Below, piece after piece: positions 11,165 to 21,959 of a stretch of DNA of 64,000 nucleotides. Source of the stretch: Azorinus chamasolen (Eukaryota > Mollusca > Bivalvia > Cardiida > Solecurtidae). A program made the position numbers and the translations under genes. The notes beneath the pieces were generated by a model, which searched no databases, was not told the DNA's origin, and was given only the letters and a program-made list of their open reading frames with translations. The stretch is from assembly GCA_963576725.1 (NCBI GenBank), contig OY755240.1, positions 14,252,378 through 14,316,377 on the forward strand, given 5' to 3'. Position 1 is the first letter of the stretch. Each line of letters starts with the position of its first letter.

Positions 11165-11820
11165 CTCAGATATAACTAACCGGGAGAAACCGCATGATTG
11201 TCTATCTTGTCAATGCAACATATCGTTTCGTAATCTGTCCTAGTAACAAATTTTGAAAAAAGCGTTTTCAGACACCTTTTGAAATATGCCAGTGATATTG
11301 CGTCTCTAATGCCCGTGTCATTGTCAGAATTTTGAATTCAATCCAATGATGAATCGGAAGCCAGAGAAGTTCCCTCAGAACCAGAGAGCTCACAAAGTCT
11401 TGATAGCATTAGGTGAGAAGTACCTTCTTATGACCTATTTTCCGGAGCTGTGCATAACTAGACCTACACACGGAACTTCTGTGTGTTTTTTTTCATTAAA
11501 CAGTATGACCTCAGTTTTGTCAGTATTGAGCTTCAGCATGTTCTGGTTCATCTAAGAGACTATTTCTTTGAGACAATCCTCAGCTCGCGATAACGCTTCT
11601 TGTTGACAGGAATGCCCTCGGGCTTAAAGGACAGGTATAACTGTGAGTCATCGGCATAGATGGTGGTTAAGCCCATGGTTTCTGCATGTGAGCCGACAGG
11701 TTTTGTGTACACGATGTAGTGCTTTGGCCCTAGGACCGATCCCTGTGGCACATATTTCATGTTATCTAGTCCTGCAGCGAAACTGGATTTTTGGCCAGAA
11801 GCTTCGATTACGGTGTATAG
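11165..11820 (-). pseudogene. LINE reverse transcriptase fragment with internal deletion
   Basis: Minus-strand frame 11560-11760 reads VPQGSVLGP then YADDSQLYLSF, RT motifs including the catalytic YADD of non-LTR retrotransposons (CR1/Jockey-like). Further down the minus strand come a WIEFKILT segment (~11330) joined directly to a GIRDAISLAYFKRCLKTLF-like segment (11240-11300). In the LINE C-terminus at 30013-30489 these two segments are about 75 residues apart, so the piece between is deleted. The end carries the ACAATCATGCGG UTR landmark shared with 9625-9790. Confidence 0.8.
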
Positions 11821-11952
11821 TTTTTTTTATTGTCGATATAAGTAGAGGAAATGGTCCTGATTAAATATCTGCCGAGTGCCATCCTGGCACCCTTGAGGGT
11901 TTTGAGATATTACACTTTTACCCCACCAACCATAATTACATTAGCGAAATTC
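11821..11952. other. Spacer with a small hairpin
   Basis: GAGTGCCATCCTGGCACCC at 11875-11893 can form a stem. No coding signal. Confidence 0.4.
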
Positions 11953-12204
11953 GGTAAAGCTATAGATTTGCGGTTTCATCCGATGTACTACAGCTGACGT
12001 TGTTTATTGTTTGGAATTTAGTAGAAATGTAATTTGAAGTTATAGCAGGGACACATTCTAAGATATGTGCATGCCAATAAACTCATTTAAATACCTATGA
12101 ATATTAATTAGAAGGTAAAAAGTAATTATAGAAAACTGGTTTCTTGCTGAACTCTAGGTGTTTTATAACCGTTTATTATGTTGCCTTATCAACTCTTCCT
12201 TTTT
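11953..12204 (+). repeat. Flanking direct repeat D, left copy
   Basis: Matches 13653-13910 over about 250 bp in the same orientation (GTACTACAGCTGACGTTGT, AGTTATAGCAGGGACACATT, ATGAATATTAATTAGAAGG). The two copies bracket two tandem-core elements. Function unknown. Confidence 0.8.
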
Positions 12205-13065
12205 ATGCCCCCGTTGACGATAGTCAGGGGGCATTATGTTTTGCACATGTCCGTCCGTCTATCTGTCCGTCTGTCCGTCCGTCCGTCCGTCTGTCCGTGT
12301 GTCACGCTTTTAGGTGCAGTTGGATGTCACAGTTTTTCATGTGTTATAAGTCAGTAATTTCTACACTTATACACATGAAACTTCACATACACATCAATTA
12401 CCATCTGTGCTATCATTTGACACCCCACCCATGCTGCCGGCAAGCCCAAGGTCGAGATCAAATGCCTTGGAAATTTTACGTGCAGTTGGTTGTCACATTT
12501 ACCTGCAGTGTTTTGTCACAGTTTTTCATTGTCTTATATCTCCCTAACCACTGTAACTATTGCCATGGAATTGCATATACACATTAAACACCATCCATAC
12601 TTTCATTGCACATCCAGCCTATGCTGCCCGCAAGCCCAAGGTCAAGGTCAAATGACTTAGGAATTTTACGTGCAGTTGGTTGTCACAGTTTTTTCATTGT
12701 CTTATATCTTCCTAACCACTGTAGCAATTTGCATGGAATTGCATATACATATTAAATACCATCCATAATTTCATTACGCACCCGGCCCATGCTGCCCGCA
12801 AGCCCAAGGTCAAGGTCAAATGACTTAGGAATTTTACGTGCAGTTGTTTGTCACATTTTTTCATCGTCTTATATCTCACTAACCACTATAGTTATTGGCA
12901 TGGAATTGCATATACACATTCAACACCATCCATACTTTCATTATGCACCTGGCCCATGCTGCCCGCAAGCCCAAGGTCAAGGTCAAATGACTTAGGAATT
13001 TTGCATACAGCTAGGCAAGCACCCACACGGGCGCATCACTGTGTCTTACAGACACAATTTTCTAG
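12205..13065 (+). mobile_element. Tandem-core Helitron-like element with CTAG 3' end
   Basis: Begins with the hairpin ATGCCCCC...GGGGGCAT (12205-12234), continues with a GTCC/GTCT-rich tract (12249-12300), then about four units of 168-190 bp marked by GTGCAGTTG at ~12311, 12479, 12669 and 12838. The 3' end has the hairpin GTGTCTTACAGACAC (13041-13055) seven bases upstream of CTAG (13062-13065) followed by T, the terminus typical of Helitrons. No Rep/helicase coding sequence, so non-autonomous. Open frames through the array are by-products of the tandem unit. Confidence 0.75.
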
Positions 13066-13070
13066 TTATA

Positions 13071-13652
13071 TCTCCCCCCCCCCCATATTTATATGGGGGA
13101 GACATATTGTTTTCGTGAGAGTTGTCTGTCCGTCTGTCCGTCTGTCCGTCCGTCCGTCTGCCCGTCACACTTTTTGTCCGGACGATAACTTCAATATGCC
13201 TGATGCCAGTTGATTGAAACTTCATGTATGGAAAGAGCACAATGAGAGGAAGTGTCATGCACAAGGTCCATAACTCTGGCTTCACTAATATAGGAGTTAT
13301 TGACCCTTGTAAAAAATTCACACTTTTTTGTCCGGACGATAACTCCTATATGGCTCATGCCATTGAATTGAAACTTCATATATGGAAAGATCATGACGAG
13401 TGGAAGTGTCATGCACAATGTCCATAACTCTGGCTTCACTAATATTGGAGTTATTGCCCTTTGTAAAAACAATCACAATTTTTTGTCAGGACGATAACTC
13501 CTATGTGGCACATGCCATTGGAGTGAAACTTCATACATGGAAAGATCATGATAAGAGAAAGTGTCATGCATAAGAACCTTAACTCGAGCTTCAATAAATT
13601 TAGAGTTATTGCCCCTTGTACATTTGTTTAAAGCTTTCTTGTCCGGACGATA
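13071..13652 (+). mobile_element. Tandem-core element, second in pair
   Basis: Starts TCTCCCCC with hairpin to TGGGGGAGA (13071-13104), then ACATATTGTTTTCGTGAGAG, a GTCC-rich tract (13125-13165) and tandem units marked by GTCCGGACGATAAC at 13176, 13330, 13495 (GTCAGG) and 13641. Five bases (TTATA) separate it from the preceding element. Its right end merges into repeat D at 13653 and no hairpin-CTRR terminus is seen, so the 3' end may be lost. Confidence 0.7.
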
Positions 13653-13910
13653 AAGTTATAGATTTGTTGCGGTTTTATAAGTACTACAGCTGACGTTGTC
13701 TACTATTTAAAAAATAGTCGAAATTGAAGTTATAGCAGGGACACATTCTAAGATACATGTATATACATGCTAATAAGCTCATTCACATACTTATGAATAT
13801 TAATTAGAAGGTAAAAAGTAATAGTAGAAAACCTGTTTCATGCTAAACGTTAGGTTTTTGTTTTTGTTTTTGTTGTTGGTTTTTTAACCGTTTGTTTGTT
13901 GCTTTACTTT
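13653..13910 (+). repeat. Flanking direct repeat D, right copy
   Basis: Direct repeat of 11953-12204; internal differences include a TTTTTG run near 13857-13880. It follows directly on the last partial tandem unit of the preceding element. Confidence 0.8.
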
Positions 13911-14225
13911 TATTCTTATATATTTATGTTCTTTGTAAACAATGTATACCTACTTCAGCAAGCCCCCGATGACAACATATCTATGTAATGAAAAAACATA
14001 ATAATTCTGCTACACCAACTCTACAGTTTATATCATTTTTATTCAGCTGCGTATCAATATTCAGCATGGACATAATAATAATAATGCAGCTGCCAGATCG
14101 GTTCTTCCATTAAAGGTTCTTTGTTAACATTCTAGAGTACAGGATCAAGCCGTAATCAGTACAAATTAAAGCTGTATACATACCTTTGATAGATACGATA
14201 CATTTTTCTTTTCTTACCAAAATAC
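13911..14225. other. AT-rich spacer
   Basis: No gene or recognised repeat; a short ATAATAATAATAATG run at ~14070. Confidence 0.5.
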
Positions 14226-14910
14226 AATGATGACACATCCAACACAAGAGGGCCATTTGAACAATCTTGGTAGAAAATCATTAGATGATGCTAAATACCA
14301 AATATCAAAGGTCTAGGCCTTACGGTTTCTGAAAAGAAGATTTTTAAAGATGTGCCTATGAAAAAATGATAATCCCCGGGGCCGTGCCATTTTTGGATCG
14401 GGGGTAATAATTTGAACATTCTTTGTAGAGGACCATTAGATTATGCTACATACCAATTATCAAAGATCTAGGCATTACGGTTTAAGAGGAGGAGAATTTT
14501 TAGAGATTATCCAATGAAAAACTGATAAGCCCCGGGGCGGGGCCATTTTTGGCCCGGCGTCATAATTTGAACAATCTTTGTAAAGGACCATTAGATGATG
14601 CTACATACCAAATATCAAAGGTTTATACCTTACGGTTTCTGAAAAGAAGATTTTTAAAGATTTTCCTATGAAAAGCTGATAATCCCCGGGGCGGGGCCAT
14701 TTTTGGATCGAGGTCATTATTTGAACAATCTTTGTAGAGAACCATTAGATGATGCTACATACTAAATATCAAAGGTCTAGGTATAACATTTTCAGAGAAG
14801 ATTTTTAGAGATTTCCTATGAAAATGACGACACACGTACGCACGACGCACGACGACGGACACCGGACACTGCCCCCTCACAATACCTCACCTGGCACTTT
14901 GTACCAGGTG
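14226..14910 (-). mobile_element. Tandem-core element, 155-bp units
   Basis: Four units spaced 154-155 bp, marked by TTTGAACAATCTT-like sequence at 14256, 14411, 14566 and 14720; each contains CCCCGGGGC..GGCCATTTTTGG. To the right comes a CGACG/GGAC-rich tract (14824-14870), then a hairpin ACCTGGCACTTTGTACCAGGT (14888-14908). The simple tract and hairpin lie on the right, so the element is in the opposite orientation to 12205-13652. The left terminus is unclear. Confidence 0.65.
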
Positions 14911-15039
14911 TGCTCAAAAGCACAATACCTGAATTGCACATTAGCAAAGAACTTTTTTGTCATGTTTTTATATAACTATGTGACCTTTAGCTGTATAAGG
15001 TGGCGCAGATTATGAGATTGAGATATTTGAGACTTGGAG

Positions 15040-16144
15040 GCAAGTATTTGCTCATGAGCTCATTCCGTTTGTAGAGATTGGTTTGATTAAAGTAATAAGT
15101 GACGTAAACCTGTCGACAGACAGGAACTTTCAACAAAGTGTCAGAGCAATACCACTTATTGTAGAGGACCTACCAGACTCACTAGAATTATTAAAGCAAA
15201 ACAGCAAAGCTATGGGTATATGTGTGTCTAAAATCATGATGGTCAATACCAGTGCTGAAAGAAAATGTGGCATGTGCCTTCATATAGCAGCGTACAAAGA
15301 AATGATGCCGTGCTTCTTTGCTGCATGCCACGTAAACTGCGTCATACATGGGCTATGTCACCTGTCAGCCATAGAGTCACTCCCAGACCCAGTTCTTGGG
15401 TTTTCAAAGAGCTCATGTTCATTTGAAGCACCTTTATACGGTATGGGCATGTGCCTGGTGACATATGCCCTTGGCATCCATTAGTGTAGTAAACTTTAGG
15501 CTTTGATAAGATGACCTTTCACAGTGTTTGATCCAGACATTCCTGTAGAGAGATACAATGAAGAAGGGAAGTCTCAAATAGAAAATGATGCAAAAGACAA
15601 AGCAGTTATCCGCAATAACCTCAATAGCGGAATTGACACTATATAGTCACAGCCAGCATCATCAATACAATGTGATCAATATTATAAGTGAAGAGGTCGC
15701 TTCAAATGACAAAACTGTGCATGATGCTGTACAATTATGGAATGACCGAATGACAGAATATCAACACATCCTATGGCCTTTATTCAACAATACAAAAGAA
15801 AATTATTACCATGAACGAGACTAGAACACATATCAAAGTTGGACGAGCTAAAGTATTTGAAGCATATCTTATTTATTCAAGAGCTGTAGACATTCAATCT
15901 AGACAATGGTCGCAATATTGACATTAACCATGTTCTACGACACGAATCGGCACACTCGTTTTGACACATTTGGTGATGTGAGGCTTGCAAAATCAAAGGC
16001 TTCGTTGAAGAACCAGCTACGTTTGCAGAGAACAATAGTTGCAATTGACGTACATATCATAAACAGGTCGGTGCTACTTTGGATAATACCATACCCTGCA
16101 GTCGGCTTAGTCAAACACTGCTTAAACAATGACAAATTGTACGT
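15040..16144 (+). pseudogene. Degraded unrecognised gene, N-terminal part (possible FEN/PIN-like nuclease)
   Basis: Several adjacent frames resemble one protein read through frameshifts: a CGMCLHIAAYKEMMPCFF segment (15270-15330), an IPVERYNEEGKSQIENDA segment (~15540), YNVINIISEEV and LWNDRMTEYQHILWP (15650-15780), KVGRAKVFEAYLIYSRAV (~15835-15890), TFGDVRLAKSKASLKNQL and RSVLLWIIPYP (15965-16100). I recall similar repeat-encoded proteins in molluscs and cnidarians, without an established function that I can name. The IID.SxLLW-type strand would correspond to the first Asp-bearing strand of FEN/PIN nucleases; here that region is eroded (VAIDVHIINRS). At least three frameshifts and an in-frame stop. 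The gene continues at 16331 and 19880. Confidence 0.5.
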
Positions 16145-16330
16145 TTAAACCCCCAGTGGTGATTTTGCTATTGACCGTGCCAAGGCGGTTCTCTCTTTGC
16201 CACCCTTACTTCTGTTTGTCTTGTGTCTTTGTGCTTGTGTTATGTTCATGTTTGTTTCTGGTGCGTGTGTGTTTGTTGGTGTTTTCTGTGTTCTTCTCGT
16301 GTGTTTGGTTGACTTTACTACTTTTTCATA
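16145..16330 (+). mobile_element. Penelope-like element 3' tail (subfamily II) inserted in the gene
   Basis: CCCCCAGTGGTGATTTTGC, then GACCGTGCCAAGGCGGTTCTC, and GTGTTTGGTTGACTTTACTA at the end match the subfamily II tail at 42556-42900 (minus) and 53860-54125 (plus). It interrupts the host reading between ...NNDKLY (16140) and ADVHIVFHRYFDF (16340). Confidence 0.8.
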
Positions 16331-16460
16331 TAAAAGCAGACGTGCACATAGTTTTTCACAGATACTTTGACTTCAGTTCGAAAAGTACAGGATGTAGAAG
16401 AGCCACAGGAGCAATTCGGCTGTACCAATTACGTACTGACACAAAGCTGTCCCACCGACC
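16331..16460 (+). pseudogene. Degraded unrecognised gene, middle part
   Basis: KADVHIVFHRYFDFSSKS followed by GAIRLYQLRTDTKLSHRP continues the protein of 15040-16144 after the tail insertion. The hydrophobic strand VHIVF.RY is what one expects for the second core strand of a FEN/PIN-type fold, but this is inference. Confidence 0.5.
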
Positions 16461-16760
16461 TTAATTGTCTTTTCTATTTCTTTTTCTGTACCTGTAACAA
16501 AACTGTCTAAAGCGTTCGTTGCACGCTGCATTTCTGTGATAACTGGCGCATTGGATACAGTGGCTCATGCAATATCCAGCTGGACCTTTCCAATTTCTCT
16601 CCAACTTGTGCCGTACATGTTTAGCACCGAGTAGCTCCTGGGTATGCCACGTGCATGATGGTCTGATCGTTATAGTTTTAGTACACATTGGTGCATGATT
16701 ATCGAGAACTGCTGCTAGTGTTTGTGTATAATTATATGTTAACCAGCTCTTCAATATCTG
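16461..16760 (-). pseudogene. LINE fragment, endonuclease-RT linker
   Basis: Minus-strand frame of 97 residues with YTQTLAAVLDNHAPMCTKTI then RPSCTWHTQELLGAKHVRHK and LERNWKGP, the stretch between endonuclease and reverse transcriptase in CR1/Jockey-type LINEs (A-P-x-x-x-K-x-I then W-x-T-x-x-L). No other domain present. Confidence 0.7.
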
Positions 16761-17469
16761 TCATTTGCAAACTTGCTTTGATGGATTCTGAGTTGAGGAG
16801 ATCTCTTAAATGAGTTGACATTAATAGTTGGGAATCCGAGGTGTAAAAAGTCGCTTATTTTTCGAGGTCCATGGCATTTTTTAGTAGAAGTGTTTGAATA
16901 CCATAATTGTGTTGCCAGATACTAATCATTTATGGTTTTGGCCCATGCCACTGCCAAAACCCTCTTTGAAGGTCAGAAACTAGGTCAAAGGTCAAATGAG
17001 TGCAAAAATGTAATAAAATCTCTATATAGTATAATATAGCCGTAATTTTGACAATTTCAATACTTTTTTGCATTTAATTTCTTAGCAATGTCTCCACAGT
17101 GAGTATAGAACTATTTATGGCGCATTTCAGAAAGTTTTGAATGACCTGTGATGATTGCAAGTTCGGAAAATATCGTTTTAAATACATGTACGGTACATAA
17201 TCATACAATTTATATATAACTTTGATGCAAATCTGTGCAAGTTATAGTACCTCTTCACGCAGATGTATCATTTAGAGATGATAATGAAACGCCAGAAGAT
17301 TAGTCTCTTATTGCCATAATCTCAGTGTAATATTGGTATGTTTTATTGTACACTATGTCTAATATTAGCTGTTTGTATCATTAGCGATTGAAACATCATA
17401 GCTCCTGGTGAGTATTGTGATGTTTTTACATAATGAATTTTAATATTTTACCTACGCCAGCAGTACCCA
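16761..17469. other. Non-coding DNA between LINE fragments
   Basis: Contains AAGGTCAGAAACTAGGTCAAAGGTCAAATG at ~16970-17000, resembling part of a tandem-core unit but not repeated here. Nothing else supported. Confidence 0.45.
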
Positions 17470-19695
17470 TGACAAAACCCTTTCTACATTTGTGGGGACA
17501 TGAATATCCCGGATATTGATTGGCCATTTTAACAGTTACTGGCCATAGGTACCCTCTCTAACTCAACAATGAACGCATAGGCATATTCAGTGCCGCTGGC
17601 TATGAGTAACCTTCCCTATCCGTGATGACAACAATCTATATGTTATTGTCACAAGCAATCACTAGTTATCAGATATACCTGGAATAAGTGAGTATGTCAT
17701 AGTTCTGACAAACATATCTTTCCTTCACGAAGGAAGCCTACCCCACATCTTGTCCACCCTTCGAAAGAGGCTAATACATGTCAAAATGTCTGAGTTTGCA
17801 GCACACTTGGAAAATCAGTCCCTTTACGAATCTGTACTCTATGTGATATATTCAGTGGTCCCTTCTGAGTTGACATCCACCAGGTTCAGCCAGCCTTGGT
17901 GCAACTCAATCACCCGCCGTTTCTCACGAAAGAAGAAATGTGCGTACAAATAGTGCTGAGGACCAAGGTACAGAAGGACTGGTGCATATACAAGGGGCTA
18001 CAGAAAACTTGCACAGAAGTGCAAGAAAGCTCAAGCTCATGATGGGTATGTGATTGACTTAGTGACAGATACCAGCTGTAAGAAGCTTTATACTTTTGTT
18101 AGGAGCAAGGCAAGAATGTGACAGCTCGGGAATAGCAACATTGAAAAATGGTGTCATTACCAATGTTGATACACAATCAAAGTTAAAATACTGAACTAGT
18201 AATTCTCTGCCTTTACACATGAGGACCTATCTCTCATGTGTGCCGTTTGAGAGTATCCTTATTCGAATGCCCTTCCTATTCATGTCACGATAGCTGGGGT
18301 CTGCAAGCTTCTTAATGGCATTAATCTCCACAAAGCTACCTGTCAAGACACCATCTTATCAAGGTTCTTGAAAGAGATGGCATATTCACTGGCTCCTGCT
18401 CTTGTTCTGAACTTCCAGGCCTTACGACCAGGATAAAGTCCCCAGTGACTGGAAGATTTCATGTTAATCCTATATACAAGACAATGGTCAAGAATAACCC
18501 CTTCAAACTATTGGCCTATGTCCCTAAATTCTGTCACATGTAAGATTCTGGAATACATCATACACAGTAACCTGGGTTTACCATTACATCATCAACCCAT
18601 ACCAGCATTTACTCCGGAAGCACCGCTTCCGTGAGACACAACTAATCAACATAGTCAATGACCTTGGGTCAGGTCAGGACCAGTCCTACCAGATTGACGT
18701 AAACGTTTGACAAAGTGTCTTACAGACACCTTTTTCTTAAGCGCCAACACTGTTGTGTAATGCAAAATGCTTGATTGTATCCAACAGCCAACAAGTCACG
18801 CCGGAAGGTGTTTCCTCTGAGACAGTACCGATAGCATCAAGTGTTCATCAATGTGCTGTTCTCAGTCCTTTCTTTTCCCTCGCATGCAATGATGACCACA
18901 CAGACCACACTCTTCGTGTCGACTCTTTGCTGATGTCTCACTTTTGTGCCGAGTCAATAGAAGATGCAGATGTCTTCCATAATGACATCGGCAGTCTGTA
19001 GAAAAGGGAAGAGACTGGGTTCAATGCAGAGAAGTAATAGGTCCTGCTTATCACCAACAAGCCACATAGAGACAAGTTATACTGTCCATAGCATGCATGA
19101 AACGGAAGACAACAAAGAAAGCAAAATAACTTGGGACATAACTGTCTTTTAAATTGTCTTGAAAATCCCGAGTGGATATGGTCATAAAGGAGGCAAATTG
19201 ATCCACATCCGTTCTAAGCAGGAACCTTGGAGCCTCCCAAAAGTCAACCAAGGAGGCATGTTACAAACTCCTGATCAGTCTGCAGGTTGAGTGCACATCT
19301 TTTGTTTTGGATCCACACACCAAGGCCATGACAACGCATGTGGAGATGGTCCAACATAGAGCTACCATATTTGTAATTTTGCATTATTGCAAAATAAGTG
19401 CTCAGCGTTGGTGCCATGTTCAACACGATTTGCTCAAACAGAGGCAGAAACAAGTAAAGGCTGTGATGTTCTATAGGTTTGTAAATGATTTTGTTGCAGC
19501 TGACGCCCCACCTTCTGACTCCTTTACGGTGCACCTACAAGGGGCCATTCCTTATGGTTCGTTCCAAGGTTTTGCAGGACCATTTTACTGAGAGAATATT
19601 TCTTCCACTCTGCTGTCAACATAATTTGGAACAAGTTACCATAACATCAAGCGATAGCTCCCAACTTTCCAGGTTAAGAGTTTAGTGTCATGTAC
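17470..19695 (+). pseudogene. LINE (CR1/Jockey-like), endonuclease end to RT C-terminus, badly degraded
   Basis: Plus-strand segments in order, spread over all three frames: GGDMNIPDIDWPF (~17495, last endonuclease motif region), SQPWCNSITRRFSRKKK (~17890), VTIAGVCKLLNGINLHKAT (~18280), FLKEMAYSLAPALVL (~18370), SNYWPMSLNSVTCKILEYII (~18510), RLFADVSLLCRVN (~18918), KWEETWVQC, then DPHTKAMTTHVEMVQHRA and KQVKAVMFYRFVNDFV (19307-19500) and SFQGFAGPFY..RIFLP (19560-19600). The catalytic FADD reads FADV, so the second Asp is lost. Dozens of frameshifts and stops make it old. It lies between the two parts of the gene at 15040-20640. Confidence 0.8.
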
Positions 19696-20640
19696 TCTTC
19701 TTCTGTTTGCAATGTTTTAATCTGTTATTTTAACTTGCACGTTGGACCCTCCCTCACCTATGTGCATATCACAAGGGTGTGAGTATGTCGCTTTAAAGCG
19801 GCCAAGCATGACAAAATCAGAAGCAGAAGACACAAACACAGAGTTGATGTAGTATACTAGTATTGCAGTATTCAACAGATACATTTGAATATCGTCATTC
19901 AAGACAAGTGCAGACATGAAGTGTCCCATCTGCCATCAAATCATAACGAGGTTGATACATGGCTTGCGATGCTGCTAGAAAGGGGCCAATGCTGGATAGT
20001 TGTCAAATGCCAAGATTTTGATGTACTGCTTGTACTGATACATGCATACCATCTTGGACCTTTAGGCACTGAAGTCTGAATAATAGCAGGGAAAAACAAA
20101 ATTGTATTTTCCTCAAGTTATCTCAAGATGTCTGCCGGAACATGCCAGGGTATCATGAAATAACTTGATGTAACATAACCCTTGCTTTCACTGGAATCGG
20201 AAAGAAGACCTGTTGGAAGAAATATTTTACATGTCCGATCTGCTTTCAGATATTTGAAGAAATGCACGGTCAGACAAGGCACAAACGTTTGATGTTTGAT
20301 GTATGGTGTCTGAATGGAGAACCCATTGATGATGCAAGAATTTCACAAAATGGTTAAGGTAGAGAAAACACTTGAACTGGTTCTACCAACAAAGGATGTA
20401 CTAGAACTGGAAATTTCAAGAGCAAACTATCAAGCAGCTATATGGATCTGAGCTAATGGATACAGACATTAATGCTATTGATACTAACACATATCACGAT
20501 GTTGCTGAACCTTTATAAGTGTTCAGCACTTTGGAAATGTACCAACTGCACTTGATGCTTGCATTGAACAAGTTATGGGTGCAAAATCAAGTGCAAATCT
20601 ATTCGCTGTAAATGCTTCAAAGTAGTTTAAAAACACACTA
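19696..20640 (+). pseudogene. Degraded unrecognised gene, C-terminal part
   Basis: Frame 19885-20079 gives SNHNEVDTWLAMLLERGQC followed by VVKCQDFDVLLVLIHAYHL. The E-x-D-T and D-x-D-V pair, separated by about 20 residues, matches the spacing of the acidic EAxx/DxD motifs of FEN/XPG-like PIN nucleases; the usual EADT and DTDV readings appear mutated to EVDT and DFDV. Downstream, in shifting frames, are FTGIGKKTCWKKYF (~20185) and DVLELEISRANYQAAIWI (~20400), a C-terminal block I associate with the same repeat-encoded protein family. It is separated from 16460 by 3.2 kb of LINE sequence. Confidence 0.5.
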
Positions 20641-20647
20641 ACATGTG

Positions 20648-21779
20648 TTTGCGATGGTGTTAATTGTACTAACCAATAAAATATCCATAAAAATATAGTG
20701 AATTAATTAGTTACTTTAAACAGAATTGAACATTTTGTTTAGGTGTTCATTTACCCCACCAACTTTACTTTAAGAAGTATGTGTGCATAATATATAGCTG
20801 GTATGATTGCATACAGTTTGTTTTCAGTAGCAGTCTGTCTAACCTTTATCTAACGTAATTTATATTTGTTAAATAGAAATAATGATGAAGACATGACATC
20901 ATGTATCATCGTTTTATGTTGATTTTAATGATTTTTACTGTTTTTATGTTCTCATTAATATTCATGAATATTCAAACAATATATTTTACAAAACGTAAGT
21001 GCAAACTAAAGGCCAATGTTTAACCTTCATTTTGATACCATGTTTGTTATTTTACACCTACAATTGATAAAGATATATTAATTTCTCAAATAACGTATAT
21101 AAAATATGCACTTAGTTGACCTTTGACCTAATTAAGAGAAAGAAGGGCAAATTTTCAGGTGGCATGGGGCAATTTCTGATTACTCAGACATCAAACATTA
21201 CATATCCTTTGCGATGGTGTTAATTGTACCAACCAAGAAAATATCCATAAAAATATAGTGAATAAAATGGTTACTTTAAACAGAACTGAATGTTTTGTTT
21301 AAGTGTATATTTACCCCACCCACATTACTTTAAGAAGTATGTGTGTATAATATATAGCTGGTATGACTGTATACAGTTTTTTATTCAGTAGCAGTCTGTC
21401 TAACCTTTATTTTAACGTAATTTATTTTTGTTAAATAGCAATAATGACGAAGACGTGACATCATGTATCATCGTTATATGTTCGTTTTAATGATTTTTTA
21501 CTGTTTTTTTTTGTTTTATGTTCTCATTAATATTCATGAATATTAAAATAATATATTTTACAAAAAGTGAGTGCAAATTAAAGGCCAATGTTTAACCTTC
21601 ATTTTGGTACCATGTTTGTTATTTTACAACTAAAATTGATAAATATATAATGATTTCTCAAATAACGTATATAAAATATGCACTTAGTTGACCTTTGACC
21701 TAATTAAGAGAAACAAGGGCAAATTTTCAGGTGGCATGGGGCAGTTTCTGATTACTCAGACATCAAACATTACATATCC
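20648..21779 (+). repeat. 560-bp tandem duplication
   Basis: Two direct copies start TTTGCGATGGTGTTAATTGTA at 20648 and 21208 and end ...AACATTACATATCC at 21207 and 21779. Divergence is a few percent, mostly single changes and runs of T. Each copy contains TTGACCTTTGACCTAATT, which matches a DR1-type nuclear receptor motif by chance or otherwise. No coding signal. Confidence 0.9.
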
Positions 21780-21959
21780 AGTGCATGCCAAATTCTACTA
21801 TTTAATGCCATGGCTCGACACAATTTCCTCAGTTGGATGCCCAACTATAATTGCCCTAAGTTTCCGAAATGAAACAGTTTTTTTCACTGTGGGAGATTTA
21901 GCCGCCTTTGCTTCGAAAGTTACAGAAAATGATCGCGCGAAATTTTACCAGTTCTGTCA

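Noticed and set aside
12144..13472. Open frames of 60-150 codons
   Set aside because: They run through GTCC tracts and tandem units and repeat the same peptides per unit; no protein family.
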